A stretch of DNA of 64,000 nt, from positions 1,488,001 through 1,552,000 of the forward strand of contig NZ_JAMGBB010000001.1 in the NCBI RefSeq assembly GCF_023516505.1. Direction: 5' to 3'. A program made the translations under genes and the position numbers. The notes under the pieces were generated by a model. It did not search any database. It was not told where the DNA came from and was given only the letters and a program-made list of their open reading frames with translations. Positions 53,430 to 62,199 of this stretch are shown here, in pieces. Each line of letters starts with the position of its first letter. Positions within the stretch are counted from its first letter, which is position 1. This DNA comes from Sphingomonas brevis (GTDB taxonomy: Bacteria > Pseudomonadota > Alphaproteobacteria > Sphingomonadales > Sphingomonadaceae).

Positions 53430-55760
53430 ATGCTTAAGACGGTTTCGCCCGATATCGCATCGTTGAAATTGCTCGACGACCGGCTGCGCTTCCTGTCGTC
53501 CTGGACGATTCACCACGCCAACCACATCCGGACAAGCGCCGACGGGCTGAAGGTCGGTGGGCACCAAGCGAGCTGCGCGTCGATGACGGCGATCATGGCC
53601 GCGCTCTATTTCCATGCGCTCGGCCCCAATGACCGAGTGGCGGTGAAGCCGCACGCCGGTCCGGTGTTGCACGCGATCCATTATCTCCTGGGTTCGCAGA
53701 GCCTCGAGCAGCTGCAGAATTTCCGCGGGCTGGGCGGGATGCAGAGCTACCCGAGCCGGACAAAGGACAAGATCCCCGTCGATTTCTCGACCGGATCGGT
53801 CGGGCTCGGCGTGGCGATCACGGCCTTTGCCAGCCTGGTGCAGGATTATCTGAGCGCGCATGGCATGATGGCCGACGAGGACCGCGGGCGGTTCGTGGCG
53901 CTGATCGGCGATGCCGAGCTCGACGAAGGCAATATCTACGAATGCCTGATCGAGGCCTACAAGCACGACATCCGAAATTGCTGGTGGATCGTCGACTATA
54001 ACCGGCAAAGCCTCGACGCGACGTCGGCCGATCGGATGTTCGAACGGTTCGACGAGATTTTCCGCTCGTGCGGCTGGCGCACTGTCGAACTGCGCTACGG
54101 CAAGAAATTGTCGGCGGCACTGGCCAATCATCCTGCAATTGGGGAGTGGCTCGAAGCGCTGCCCAACGCCGATCATTCGGCGCTGCTGTATCAGGGCGGC
54201 GCGGCCTGGCGGGCGCGAATCGACGCCGACCTCGGCAGGAAGGCCGCGGCGTTCCTCAACGCCCATGACGACGCGGCGCTTGGCGCGCTGATGAGCGACC
54301 TGGGCGGCCATTGCATGGAGACGCTGACGCAGGCGTTCGACCAGGCGCAGGACGATATCCCGACATTGTTCGTCGCCTGGACGGTCAAGGGCTTTGGCCT
54401 GCCCTTCGCCGGTCACAAGGACAATCATGCAGGGCTTATGAACCCGACCCAGGCACATGCGCTGCGCGACGCGATGGGGGTCAAGGAAGGCGAGGAATGG
54501 GATCCGCTGGCCGGCCTTGGCGGCAATGAGCGGCCGGGCGTCGAAGCGGTGATCGAGCGCAGCCGGATCGCGCGCGAAAAGCGCGGCCGGGCGTTCGGAC
54601 AGCTGAGCGTTCCTGCGATTCCCGCCCCCCAGGGCGAGGAACAGTCGACCCAGGCTGCGTTCGGGCGGATCCTGCTCGACCTGGCCAAGTCGGGCGCGCC
54701 CATCGCCGACCGGATCATCACCACCTCGCCCGACGTCACCGTGTCGACCAACCTCGGCGCCTGGGTCAATCAGCGCGGACTGTTCAGGCGGCGAGAAATG
54801 GCTGACATTTTCGCCAAGGCAAAGATTCCATCGGCGCAAAAGTGGTCAGGCAACAATAAAGGCCAGCATATCGAGCTGGGGATCGCGGAATCCAATCTTT
54901 TCCTGATGTTAGCGGCGCTCGGCCTGTCCGGCGACCTGTTCGGGGAGCGGCTGATTCCGATCGGAACGCTCTACGATCCGTTCATCGCGCGTGGCCTCGA
55001 TAGCCTCAACTATGCTTGCTACCAGGACGCCCGATTCCTGCTGGTCGCGACACCATCGGGCCTAACTTTGGGACCGGAAGGCGGCGCTCACCAATCGATC
55101 AATCCGCCGCTGATCGCTCTCGGCCAGCCGGGCCTGCGCCATTACGAACCCGCCTATGCCGACGAGCTGGCTGCGATGATGGAAGAAGCGTTCCGGCTGA
55201 TCGACGACCCCAATGGCGAGTCGACCTATTTGCGCCTTTCGACCCGTTCGATCGACCAGGTCGAGCGCGCGGACGACGACTGGAAGGACGGCGCGCTTCA
55301 GGGCGGTTATTGGCTCAAGCAGCCGGCCCCATATGCCGAGGCCGCGATCGTCGCCATGGGCGCACTGATGCCCGAGGCGCTGGCCGCTTGGGAGGAGCTA
55401 AGCGCCGACATCCCCGGGCTCGGCCTGCTCAGCATCACCTCGCCCGACCTGCTTCATCGCGGCTGGACCGCAGCCCAGGCAGCGCGCTGGAGCGGCAGGC
55501 GCGAGCCGAGCCATGTCGAGCAGCTGCTGTCCGGCCTCGCGCCCCGGGCCGGGCTCGTTACGCTGTGTGACGCAGCGCCGGCTTCGCTTAGCTGGCTAGG
55601 CGGCGTGCTCGGCCAGCGGGTCGCGCCCCTCGGGGTCGAGCGCTTCGGACAGACCGGCAGTCTGCCCGACCTTTACGCCGCCTATCGGCTTGACGGGGCG
55701 GCCATCACCGAGGCGGCGGCCGAAATTCTGCTCCAAAATGACCCAAAAATGGTTCCTTAA
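53430..55760 (+). CDS. Transketolase-like / pyruvate dehydrogenase E1-type enzyme
   Basis: The 776-residue thiamine-diphosphate enzyme has the order of a transketolase or homodimeric E1: N-terminal ThDP domain (HAGPVLHAIHYLLGSQS, FSTGSVGLGVAITAF, ALIGDAELDEGNIYECLIEAYK...NCWWIVDYNRQSLD), a pyrimidine-binding domain (about 420-600) and a C-terminal domain. The segment GDAELDEGN resembles AceE more than classical transketolase. No E2 or E3 gene is adjacent, so its partner is unknown. It could be a homodimeric pyruvate or 2-oxoacid dehydrogenase E1 or a ketolase of uncertain substrate. The ATG at 53430 follows AGGGGCAGGG. Confidence 0.85.
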   Translation: MLKTVSPDIASLKLLDDRLRFLSSWTIHHANHIRTSADGLKVGGHQASCASMTAIMAALYFHALGPNDRVAVKPHAGPVLHAIHYLLGSQSLEQLQNFRGLGGMQSYPSRTKDKIPVDFSTGSVGLGVAITAFASLVQDYLSAHGMMADEDRGRFVALIGDAELDEGNIYECLIEAYKHDIRNCWWIVDYNRQSLDATSADRMFERFDEIFRSCGWRTVELRYGKKLSAALANHPAIGEWLEALPNADHSALLYQGGAAWRARIDADLGRKAAAFLNAHDDAALGALMSDLGGHCMETLTQAFDQAQDDIPTLFVAWTVKGFGLPFAGHKDNHAGLMNPTQAHALRDAMGVKEGEEWDPLAGLGGNERPGVEAVIERSRIAREKRGRAFGQLSVPAIPAPQGEEQSTQAAFGRILLDLAKSGAPIADRIITTSPDVTVSTNLGAWVNQRGLFRRREMADIFAKAKIPSAQKWSGNNKGQHIELGIAESNLFLMLAALGLSGDLFGERLIPIGTLYDPFIARGLDSLNYACYQDARFLLVATPSGLTLGPEGGAHQSINPPLIALGQPGLRHYEPAYADELAAMMEEAFRLIDDPNGESTYLRLSTRSIDQVERADDDWKDGALQGGYWLKQPAPYAEAAIVAMGALMPEALAAWEELSADIPGLGLLSITSPDLLHRGWTAAQAARWSGRREPSHVEQLLSGLAPRAGLVTLCDAAPASLSWLGGVLGQRVAPLGVERFGQTGSLPDLYAAYRLDGAAITEAAAEILLQNDPKMVP

Positions 55761-55786
55761 CCGCGTCCCGTTTATGGCAGGTTGAT

Positions 55787-56269
55787 GTGAAGGCCGCCGG
55801 TTCGCGGCCGCCAATCTTCGGGAGTACCGCCACGGTGAGCGGTCAAAATTATCTCGGCGCTCCAGCCCATCTTCGGCGAGAGCAAGCCATTTGCGACTCG
55901 ATCCAGCAAGAATATCGCGCGGAACAGCAGTGCGGCGCAGGCAAGTCGATTCGGCGCGAAAATGCGCCGCCGGTCGATCCCGCGTTAACCCCAACCGACG
56001 ACCAGCTGCGGCTGCGGCTGGCCGAGGAACTGGATTATGCCAGGCGGATGCTCGACGCGATGGGCGACGAGCTTGCAACCGATATGAGCGTCGTCATGCG
56101 TCACGCCGTAGCCCTGCAAAGCGTCGACATCGTCGGCCAGATGCTCGGCCATATTGCCGCGGTGACTCGCTCGGCCGCGCCAAAGGCGGCAGTCCAGCGC
56201 ATCGGCATGTGCGAGCTGAAGGCTCGCCTGACCCGCCGCGGCACCGTCGATGGCGGTTTCGAACCCTGA
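55787..56269 (+). CDS. Hypothetical protein
   Basis: I recognise no family in this 160-residue reading frame. The convincing part is the C-terminal 90 residues, which are helical and start at TPTDDQLRLRLAEELDYARRMLDAMGDELATDMSVVMRH; the first 60 residues are low in complexity and may not be translated. A GTG at 55835 or a later start is possible. It lies between the transketolase-like gene and the MaoC gene on the same strand. Confidence 0.5.
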   Translation: MKAAGSRPPIFGSTATVSGQNYLGAPAHLRREQAICDSIQQEYRAEQQCGAGKSIRRENAPPVDPALTPTDDQLRLRLAEELDYARRMLDAMGDELATDMSVVMRHAVALQSVDIVGQMLGHIAAVTRSAAPKAAVQRIGMCELKARLTRRGTVDGGFEP

Positions 56270-56306
56270 CCTTGGCAGAATATGGCGCGCCGCTTAAGGC
56301 GGGTCC

Positions 56307-56759
56307 ATGGCAGGACGCTATTTCGACGAGTGGCAAGTCGGCGACACCGTCGCTCATGCCATCACCCGCACCGTTACCGAGACCGACAATGTGCTGGTCT
56401 CCGCCCTCACCCACAATCCGCAGCCGATGCACCTCGACCATGAAGTCGCGGCGGCGAGCGAGTTCGGCCGGCCGCTGGTCAATTCAATCTACACCTTCGG
56501 CCTGATGGTCGGAGTATCGGTCGGCGACACGACGCTCGGCACGTTGGTTGCGAACCTGGGTTACGACAGACTGGTGTTTCCGGCGCCGGTGTTCGTCGGA
56601 GACACGCTGCGCAGCGAAAGCGAGTGCCTGGAGGTCCGGCCAAGCAAGTCGCGACCCAATGCCGGCATCGTCACTTGGGAGCATCGCAGCTTCAACCAAC
56701 GCAATGAGCTGGTTTGCAAATGCAGCCGCTCGGCGCTGCTGCTGAAGAAACCGGCATGA
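56307..56759 (+). CDS. MaoC-family (hotdog) acyl-CoA dehydratase/hydratase
   Basis: The 150-residue single-hotdog protein matches MaoC-like enoyl-CoA or methylmalyl/mesaconyl-CoA hydratases. The motif [29 protein letters not shown] carries the hydratase-type N-x-P-x-H-x-D residues. Its stop overlaps the start of the CitE-family lyase gene (ATGA). A hydratase followed by a CoA-ester lyase is the arrangement used for itaconyl- or mesaconyl-CoA and malyl-CoA type reactions. The precise acyl-CoA is not determined. Confidence 0.88.
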   Translation: MAGRYFDEWQVGDTVAHAITRTVTETDNVLVSALTHNPQPMHLDHEVAAASEFGRPLVNSIYTFGLMVGVSVGDTTLGTLVANLGYDRLVFPAPVFVGDTLRSESECLEVRPSKSRPNAGIVTWEHRSFNQRNELVCKCSRSALLLKKPA

Positions 56760-57607
56760 CCGAGAGCGGTCCCGCACCGCGCAGCTGGCTGTTCGTTCCG
56801 GCTGACAGCAACAAGAAGATGATGAAGGCGATCGCCAGCGAGGCCGACGCGGTGATTTTCGACCTGGAAGACAGCGTCGTCCCCGGCCAGAAGGCGATGG
56901 CCCGGGAACTGCTCGGCCTGCTGCCCGATCGAAGCGATGGCGGGCCTGAGCGCTGGCTGCGAATCAACCCGATCGGCACGGACTCGCATCGCGACGATCT
57001 GGAATTGCTGGAAGAGCTGGATGTCGACGGAGTTGTGCTGCCCAAGGCGGAATGCGGCGACGATGTCGCCGATCTTGCCGCCGCGTTGGCGCCGCGCAGC
57101 CTGCCGATCCATGCCATCGTCACCGAAACGGCCAAGTCGCTGTTCGGATTGCTCAGCTACAATGATTGCTGCTCCAGCCTGGCGGCGATGAGCTGGGGAG
57201 CGGAGGATTTGTCCGCAGCGCTTGGCGCTTCGTCGAAATATACGGCGAGCGGTGAACTGGCCTTCACCTACCGGATGGCGCGTTCGCTGTGCCTCGCCGG
57301 CGCAGTGGCTGCCGAGGTCCAGCCGGTTGACGGTGTGTTCGCCGATTTCCGCGACGAGGCGGGCTTGATCGCCGAAGCCCGTGCCGCAGCGTTGGAAGGC
57401 TTTACCGGAAAGCTGGCGATCCATCCGGCCCAGGTCGGGCCGATCAACGCTGCTTTCACCCCGTCGAGCGCCGAAATCGACCATGCCCTGGCGATCGTCG
57501 CCGCGTTTGAGGCAGAGCCCGGCGCAGGGGTACTTTCGGTCGGCGGCAAAATGGTCGACCGCCCCCACCTCGTTCAAGCTAGGCGCGTACTGGCCCGGTC
57601 CCGATAG
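56756..57607 (+). CDS. CitE/HpcH-family CoA-ester lyase
   Basis: The 283-residue TIM-barrel enzyme belongs to the CitE/malyl-CoA lyase family. [35 protein letters not shown] is the N-terminal signature, LRINPIGT binds the CoA substrate region, the metal-binding Glu lies in [10 protein letters not shown], and [10 protein letters not shown] and [14 protein letters not shown] follow. It is coupled to the MaoC gene. Possible reactions are cleavage of malyl-, methylmalyl- or citramalyl-CoA, or malyl-CoA thioesterase activity. The ATG at 56756 is fixed by the overlap. Confidence 0.9.
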   Translation: MTESGPAPRSWLFVPADSNKKMMKAIASEADAVIFDLEDSVVPGQKAMARELLGLLPDRSDGGPERWLRINPIGTDSHRDDLELLEELDVDGVVLPKAECGDDVADLAAALAPRSLPIHAIVTETAKSLFGLLSYNDCCSSLAAMSWGAEDLSAALGASSKYTASGELAFTYRMARSLCLAGAVAAEVQPVDGVFADFRDEAGLIAEARAAALEGFTGKLAIHPAQVGPINAAFTPSSAEIDHALAIVAAFEAEPGAGVLSVGGKMVDRPHLVQARRVLARSR

Positions 57608-57616
57608 GAGGCTTCC

Positions 57617-58714
57617 ATGGCAACGACCCACCCCGACACCGCCAATTCGCCCGAATCCGCCGCGGGACCGACCGCCGCCAAGGGCTGGGGCACCGATGCC
57701 GCCGACCAGCCGCTAAGATTGATGGAGTTCGAGCGGCGCGCCTTGAGGCCCAACGACGTCGCGATCGACATCACCTACGCCGGCATTTGCCACAGCGACC
57801 TTCACACCTGCCGCAACGACTGGGGCGGCAGCCGCTATCCGGTCATTCCCGGCCATGAAATCGTCGGCACGGTCACCGCAATCGGTAACGAGGTCACCCG
57901 CCACCGCATCGGCGACACCGTCGCTGTGGGCTGCATGGTCGACAGCTGCATGGAGTGCGACCAGTGCCTGGAAGGCTGGGAAGTCTTCTGCCGCAAGGGC
58001 TGCGTCCAGACCTATAACAGCGCCGACTATCATGACGGGACGATCAGCAAGGGCGGCTATACCGACCATATCGTCGTCCGCGACCATTTCGTCTGCAAGG
58101 TACCAGGCGGAATGGACGCCAGCCGCGTCGCGCCATTGCTGTGCGCCGGAATCACCACCTACTCGCCGCTTCGCCAATATGGCGTAGGGCCCGGTACGAA
58201 AATGGCGGTCGTCGGTCTCGGCGGCCTCGGCCATATGGGGGTCAAGCTCGGCGTCGCGATGGGCGCCGACGTGACCATGATCACGACCACGCCGAGCAAA
58301 GGGCAGGACGCCCGCGAACTTGGCGCCAGCGACTTCATCATCTCGACCGACGCCGCGCAGATGCGCGCCGCGGCGACTCGGTTCGACTTCATCCTCAACA
58401 CCATTCCCGTCAGCCATGAGATCGACGGCTATCTCCAGCTGCTCGGTCGCGCTGGGCGCATGGTCATCGTCGGCGCGCTGACGCCGATGCCGGGCTTCAC
58501 CGGGTTCAACATCATCTGGTGGAACAGGGCAGTCGGCGGATCGGCGATCGGCGGCATTCCGGAAACGCAGGAAATGCTGGAATTCTGCGCCGCCAAGGAC
58601 ATCTACCCGGATGTCGAATTCATTCGCATGGACCAGGTCAACGAAGCTTATGAGCGGCTGCTGAAGAACGACGTCCGCTACCGCTTCGTGATCGACATGG
58701 CGCACGGAATGTGA
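57617..58714 (+). CDS. Zinc-dependent NAD(P) alcohol dehydrogenase (CAD/YahK type)
   Basis: The 365-residue medium-chain dehydrogenase binds catalytic zinc in GICHSDLHTCRNDWGGSRYPVIPGHEIVG and structural zinc by a four-Cys lobe (VDSCMECDQCLEGWEVFCRKG). The Rossmann motif is VVGLGGLGHMGVKLG. It resembles cinnamyl-alcohol/YahK-type aldehyde reductases that use NADP(H), though Thr-rich TTTPSK at the end of the second strand fits NADP. It starts ten bases after the lyase stop and overlaps the next gene (TGATG), so it is in the same operon. Confidence 0.92.
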   Translation: MATTHPDTANSPESAAGPTAAKGWGTDAADQPLRLMEFERRALRPNDVAIDITYAGICHSDLHTCRNDWGGSRYPVIPGHEIVGTVTAIGNEVTRHRIGDTVAVGCMVDSCMECDQCLEGWEVFCRKGCVQTYNSADYHDGTISKGGYTDHIVVRDHFVCKVPGGMDASRVAPLLCAGITTYSPLRQYGVGPGTKMAVVGLGGLGHMGVKLGVAMGADVTMITTTPSKGQDARELGASDFIISTDAAQMRAAATRFDFILNTIPVSHEIDGYLQLLGRAGRMVIVGALTPMPGFTGFNIIWWNRAVGGSAIGGIPETQEMLEFCAAKDIYPDVEFIRMDQVNEAYERLLKNDVRYRFVIDMAHGM

Positions 58715-59199
58715 TGCGGGTTGGCGCCACTGCAATCGTGGTGGCGCTGGCCACTGGAAGCGCGTCCGCCGAGGCGCCTCAGCAGTTCGACCCGGTCAGC
58801 TTCTTCACCGGCGTCAGCCATGGCGAAGGCCGGCTGAAGGAAGCATTGAAACGCGAACGGAAGGTGACGACCGACAGCGTGGGCCATGCCGAAAAGGACG
58901 GCCTGTTGGTCCTTGACCAGAAAATGCAGGTCGAGGGCGATCCGATGCGCATCCGTCGCTGGCGGCTGCGCGAGGCCGGACCCGGCCGCTACACCGGCAC
59001 GCTCACCGACGCGATCGGCCCGGTCGAGGCACAGGTGATCGGGCGCTCGATCCGGATCCGCTACACGATGAAGGGCGGCCTCAAGGTCGAGAGCCATCTG
59101 GCACCCTTGCCCGGCGGGCGAGCCTTCAGCAATGACACCAGGATTACGAAATGGGGAATGAAGGTCGCGACTCTCACGGAGCGGATCGACAAGCGCTGA
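58714..59199 (+). CDS. DUF3833 family exported protein
   Basis: The 161-residue product has a signal peptide (cleavage near ASAEAP) and matches DUF3833: FDPVSFFTGVSHGEGRLKEALKRERK, then RIRRWRLREAGPGRYTGTLTDAIGPVEAQVIGRSIRIRYTMKG. The family is often annotated as a lipoprotein, but I see no lipobox here. The ATG at 58714 overlaps the upstream stop (TGATG); a GTG at 58711 is an alternative. Function unknown, perhaps a lipocalin-like periplasmic binder. Confidence 0.88.
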   Translation: MRVGATAIVVALATGSASAEAPQQFDPVSFFTGVSHGEGRLKEALKRERKVTTDSVGHAEKDGLLVLDQKMQVEGDPMRIRRWRLREAGPGRYTGTLTDAIGPVEAQVIGRSIRIRYTMKGGLKVESHLAPLPGGRAFSNDTRITKWGMKVATLTERIDKR

Positions 59200-59247
59200 C
59201 TTGCGCGCTGTGCCCGTCCCGCTATCCCTGCCGCTAGGGGAGACAGA

Positions 59248-60903
59248 ATGGCGACACTGGCCGACACACCGCAGCGCAAACCATGGTCAATGGCCCGCGT
59301 CGTCACCGCCAGTTCGGCGGGCACAGCTTTCGAATGGTATGACTTTTTCATCTTCGGATCGCTGACCCCGGTCATCGCAAAGGTATTCCTGGCCGGGCTC
59401 GATCCGACGTCCGCGCTTGTCGCGGCGCTGGCGCTGTTCGCGGTCGGATTCGCGTTCCGGCCGCTGGGCGCGATCATCTTCGGCGCCATGGGCGACCGGG
59501 TCGGGCGCAAGGCGACTTTCCTTACCACCGTCAGCCTGATGGGCGGCGCGACCTTCGCCATCGGCCTGCTGCCAACCTACGAGCAGGTCGGCCTGCTGGC
59601 TCCGGTGCTGCTGATATTCCTGCGCATCTGCCAGGGAACGGCACTGGGCGGCGAATATGGCGGAGCGGCAATCTATGTCGCCGAGCATGCGCCCAACGAC
59701 CGGCGCGGCGCGGCGACCGGCTGGATCCAGTCGTCGGCCTCATTCGGGCTGCTGGCCGCGCTGCTGATCATCTTCGCGACGCGCAGCTGGCTGGGCGAAG
59801 AGGCGTTCGGCTTTTGGGGCTGGCGGATCCCCTTCCTGATGTCGGTCGTGCTGCTGGCAATCTCGGTCTGGATGCGGGTCAAGCTTGCCGAGAGTCCTCA
59901 CTTCGCCAAGATCAAGGAAGAGGGCGAAACCAGCAAGACGCCGCTCCGCGAAGCCTTTGCGCGAAAGGAAAGCCTCAAGAATGTAGCAATCGCCTTTTTC
60001 GGGATCATGTGCGCGCAAGGCGCGGTTTGGTATTTCGCATTCTTCTACATGCAGGTCTTTCTGGAGAAATCGCTCGGCGTTCCGGGCGCGACCAAGGACA
60101 TGCTGCTGATCGTGATGACGGTAGTGAGCGCACCCCTCTACGTCTTCTTCGGCTGGCTGAGCGACCGGATCGGAAGAAAGCCGGTAATGCTGGCGGGAAT
60201 GCTGCTGGCACTGGCACTCTACTTTCCCGGATCGCATTTGATCGCCCAGGCCGCCAATCCCGACCGGGTCGCCGCGCGCGAGGCGATGCCGGTGATCGTC
60301 GAGACCGACCCGGCGACCTGTTCGGCTCAGTTCGACCCGACCGGCACGGCCAAGTTCGTTACCGCCTGCGACATCGCCAAAAGCGCGCTGATCGGCCGCG
60401 GCGTATCGTACAAGACGCGTGCGTCGGCGGATGGGATGACCAGCGTCCATGCCGGCCCGAACAAGACGCTGATTGCCGATGGCGAAGGGCTGCCGGGCGC
60501 GGACTTGAAGGCGCTCAAGGCCAAGTCGGCGACGGATATCGATGCCGTGCTGGCGGCAGCCCATTATCCGACCTCGGCCGATCCAGCGAAGATGAACATG
60601 CCGCTGCTGATTGCCGTCCTGCTGCTGTTCGTGGTCGCGGCGACCGCGCTCTATGGTCCGCAGGCAGCGGCGCTGGTCGAGATGTTCCCGACCCGCATCC
60701 GCTACACGGCGATGAGCCTGCCCTATCATGTCGGCACCGGCTGGGTCGGCGGCTTCCTGCCGGTCACCAGCTTTGCGATCGTCGCACTGACCGGGGATAT
60801 CTTTGCCGGGCTCTGGTATTCGGTCGCGTTTACCGCCCTGTCAGCGGTGGTGATGATATTCTTCTTCAAGGAAACTCGCGGCAAGCCGCTGGAGGAATGC
60901 TGA
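59248..60903 (+). CDS. MHS-family MFS transporter with periplasmic insert
   Basis: The 551-residue transporter belongs to the metabolite:H+ symporter branch of the major facilitator superfamily (FEWYDFFIFGSLTPVIAKVF, GAMGDRVGRKATF, RICQGTALGGEYGGAAIYVAEHAP). Twelve helices are interrupted by about 115 residues (60252-60600) after SHLIAQAANPDRV, a periplasmic insert holding two Cys (in DPATCSAQF and VTACDIAK) that could form a disulfide. The helix pair resumes with MPLLIAVLLLFVVAATALYGPQ. Typical substrates are mono- or dicarboxylates. With MaoC/CitE genes upstream, an organic acid is a plausible cargo. Confidence 0.9.
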   Translation: MATLADTPQRKPWSMARVVTASSAGTAFEWYDFFIFGSLTPVIAKVFLAGLDPTSALVAALALFAVGFAFRPLGAIIFGAMGDRVGRKATFLTTVSLMGGATFAIGLLPTYEQVGLLAPVLLIFLRICQGTALGGEYGGAAIYVAEHAPNDRRGAATGWIQSSASFGLLAALLIIFATRSWLGEEAFGFWGWRIPFLMSVVLLAISVWMRVKLAESPHFAKIKEEGETSKTPLREAFARKESLKNVAIAFFGIMCAQGAVWYFAFFYMQVFLEKSLGVPGATKDMLLIVMTVVSAPLYVFFGWLSDRIGRKPVMLAGMLLALALYFPGSHLIAQAANPDRVAAREAMPVIVETDPATCSAQFDPTGTAKFVTACDIAKSALIGRGVSYKTRASADGMTSVHAGPNKTLIADGEGLPGADLKALKAKSATDIDAVLAAAHYPTSADPAKMNMPLLIAVLLLFVVAATALYGPQAAALVEMFPTRIRYTAMSLPYHVGTGWVGGFLPVTSFAIVALTGDIFAGLWYSVAFTALSAVVMIFFFKETRGKPLEEC

Positions 60904-61002
60904 GCTGCGCGAAGGGTCCGGTCTTGACCCAAATGCGGCTATATGGATTGCGTTGAGCCAAGCGATCATCAGGCCGACCAAACTCAGACGAAAGGCCAAC
61001 GC

Positions 61003-61395
61003 ATGACCGAAGTCCGCCGCGAACCGATCCTTCGCATTATGCCTGGACATGCCGACATCAATGCCAACGGCCACATTTTCGGTGGCTGGGTCTTGAGTCA
61101 GATGGACATGGCGGCCGGTATCGTCGCGCGGCTTCATTCGGGTGGGCCGGTTGCCACGGTTGCGATCGACCGGATGGAGTTCATCACACCCATCCACTTG
61201 CGCGATCTAATCTCGGTCTATGCGGAAGTTGAAAGCGTCGGCCGCACCTCGATGAAAGTGAGAATCGAGGTGATGGCCTGGCGGAACAGCGGCGCGATCC
61301 GGGTCAAGGTAACCGAAGGTCTTTTCACCTTTGTCGCGATCGACGACCAAGCCCGACCGCGGGCCGTTGCCGGCCTGCCAAAATCTGAGAAATAG
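61003..61395 (+). CDS. Acyl-CoA thioesterase (YciA-type hotdog)
   Basis: The 130-residue hotdog protein hydrolyses acyl-CoA. LRIMPGHADINANGHIFGGWVLSQMDMAAGIVARL holds the family N-ANGHIFGGW-DMA motif, and VATVAIDRMEFITPIHLRDLISVYAEV is the second block. It fits the YciA/acyl-CoA thioesterase 7 group, usually hexameric and CoA-inhibited. The ATG at 61003 is preferred to 60943 because the upstream residues are not conserved-looking. About 100 bases separate it from the transporter gene. Confidence 0.9.
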   Translation: MTEVRREPILRIMPGHADINANGHIFGGWVLSQMDMAAGIVARLHSGGPVATVAIDRMEFITPIHLRDLISVYAEVESVGRTSMKVRIEVMAWRNSGAIRVKVTEGLFTFVAIDDQARPRAVAGLPKSEK

Positions 61396-61415
61396 CGCCC
61401 GAAATTCTCACACCG

Positions 61416-61438
61416 GTCGACTAGCCGCGCCAGTCGAC
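61416..61438. terminator. Hairpin between convergent thioesterase and pgl genes
   Basis: GTCGACT (61416-61422) pairs with AGTCGAC (61432-61438) around nine bases. It lies between convergent stops and has no good U tract, so it is a modest terminator candidate. Confidence 0.45.
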
Positions 61439-61446
61439 TCGGGCGC

Positions 61447-62148
61447 TCAGGGCGCCCAATGAATGTCGATCGGCTGCTCGGCTTCTGCGAGCACGCGGCC
61501 AATCGGCAGTTTCGACGAATGGCCATCCTCGATCGCCCGTTCGAGCAGTTCCTTCTTCGCTTCGCCGGTGACGGTAATCAGCACCGTGCGCGCCGACAGG
61601 ATCGCCGAACGGGTTAGCGTGATGCGCGGCACAGGCGCTTCGGCCGGCATCGGATCGGGCATCACCCCGACGGCGTGGCGGCCCTTGGGGGCGTTCAATG
61701 CTTCGTCGAGGTCTGGGCCCGCGAAAATAGATGCCGTGTGGCCGTCGGCGCCGACCCCGAGCCAGGCGAGATCGAGCGGAAATCTAAGGTCTGAGAGCTT
61801 GGCGTTGGCCGAATTGCCGGCGAGCTTATAGTCGGTGATGTCGCTGCTGATCGGATAGACGCGAGCGCCCGACGGCAAGAACGCCTGGGCGATGGCGCGG
61901 ATGTTCGACTTTTCATCGGTCAGCGGCACCAGCCGCTCGTCGGTTGGAATGATGGTGACCTTCTTCCAGTTCAATTTGGCCTGGGCCAGCTTGGCGAACA
62001 CCGGCAGGGGGGTCTTGCCGCCGGGGAGCGCGATCAGCGCCTCGCCGCGGGCGTCGAGCGCGCTTTCGATGATGAAGCCGATATCGCCGGCGACCGCGTC
62101 CGCCATTTCCTCGACGCTGTCATAGTCCCACCATTCGGCTTCGATCAT
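61447..62148 (-). CDS. pgl: 6-phosphogluconolactonase
   Basis: The 233-residue enzyme hydrolyses 6-phosphogluconolactone in the oxidative pentose-phosphate/Entner-Doudoroff route. The GGKTPLPVFAKLA and WKKVTIIPTDERLVPLTDEKSN motifs contain the family phosphate-binding and catalytic residues, and LGVGADGHTASIF is the conserved third block. It is in the same leftward group as the ROK kinase and the zwf gene end, which fits glucose catabolism, although a tonB gene lies between. Confidence 0.92.
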   Translation of the reverse strand: MIEAEWWDYDSVEEMADAVAGDIGFIIESALDARGEALIALPGGKTPLPVFAKLAQAKLNWKKVTIIPTDERLVPLTDEKSNIRAIAQAFLPSGARVYPISSDITDYKLAGNSANAKLSDLRFPLDLAWLGVGADGHTASIFAGPDLDEALNAPKGRHAVGVMPDPMPAEAPVPRITLTRSAILSARTVLITVTGEAKKELLERAIEDGHSSKLPIGRVLAEAEQPIDIHWAP

Positions 62149-62199
62149 TTGCGGCTCCTTTTCGCGTGCCGCGCCTTTGCCGGAAGCGGGAGGAAAAGG

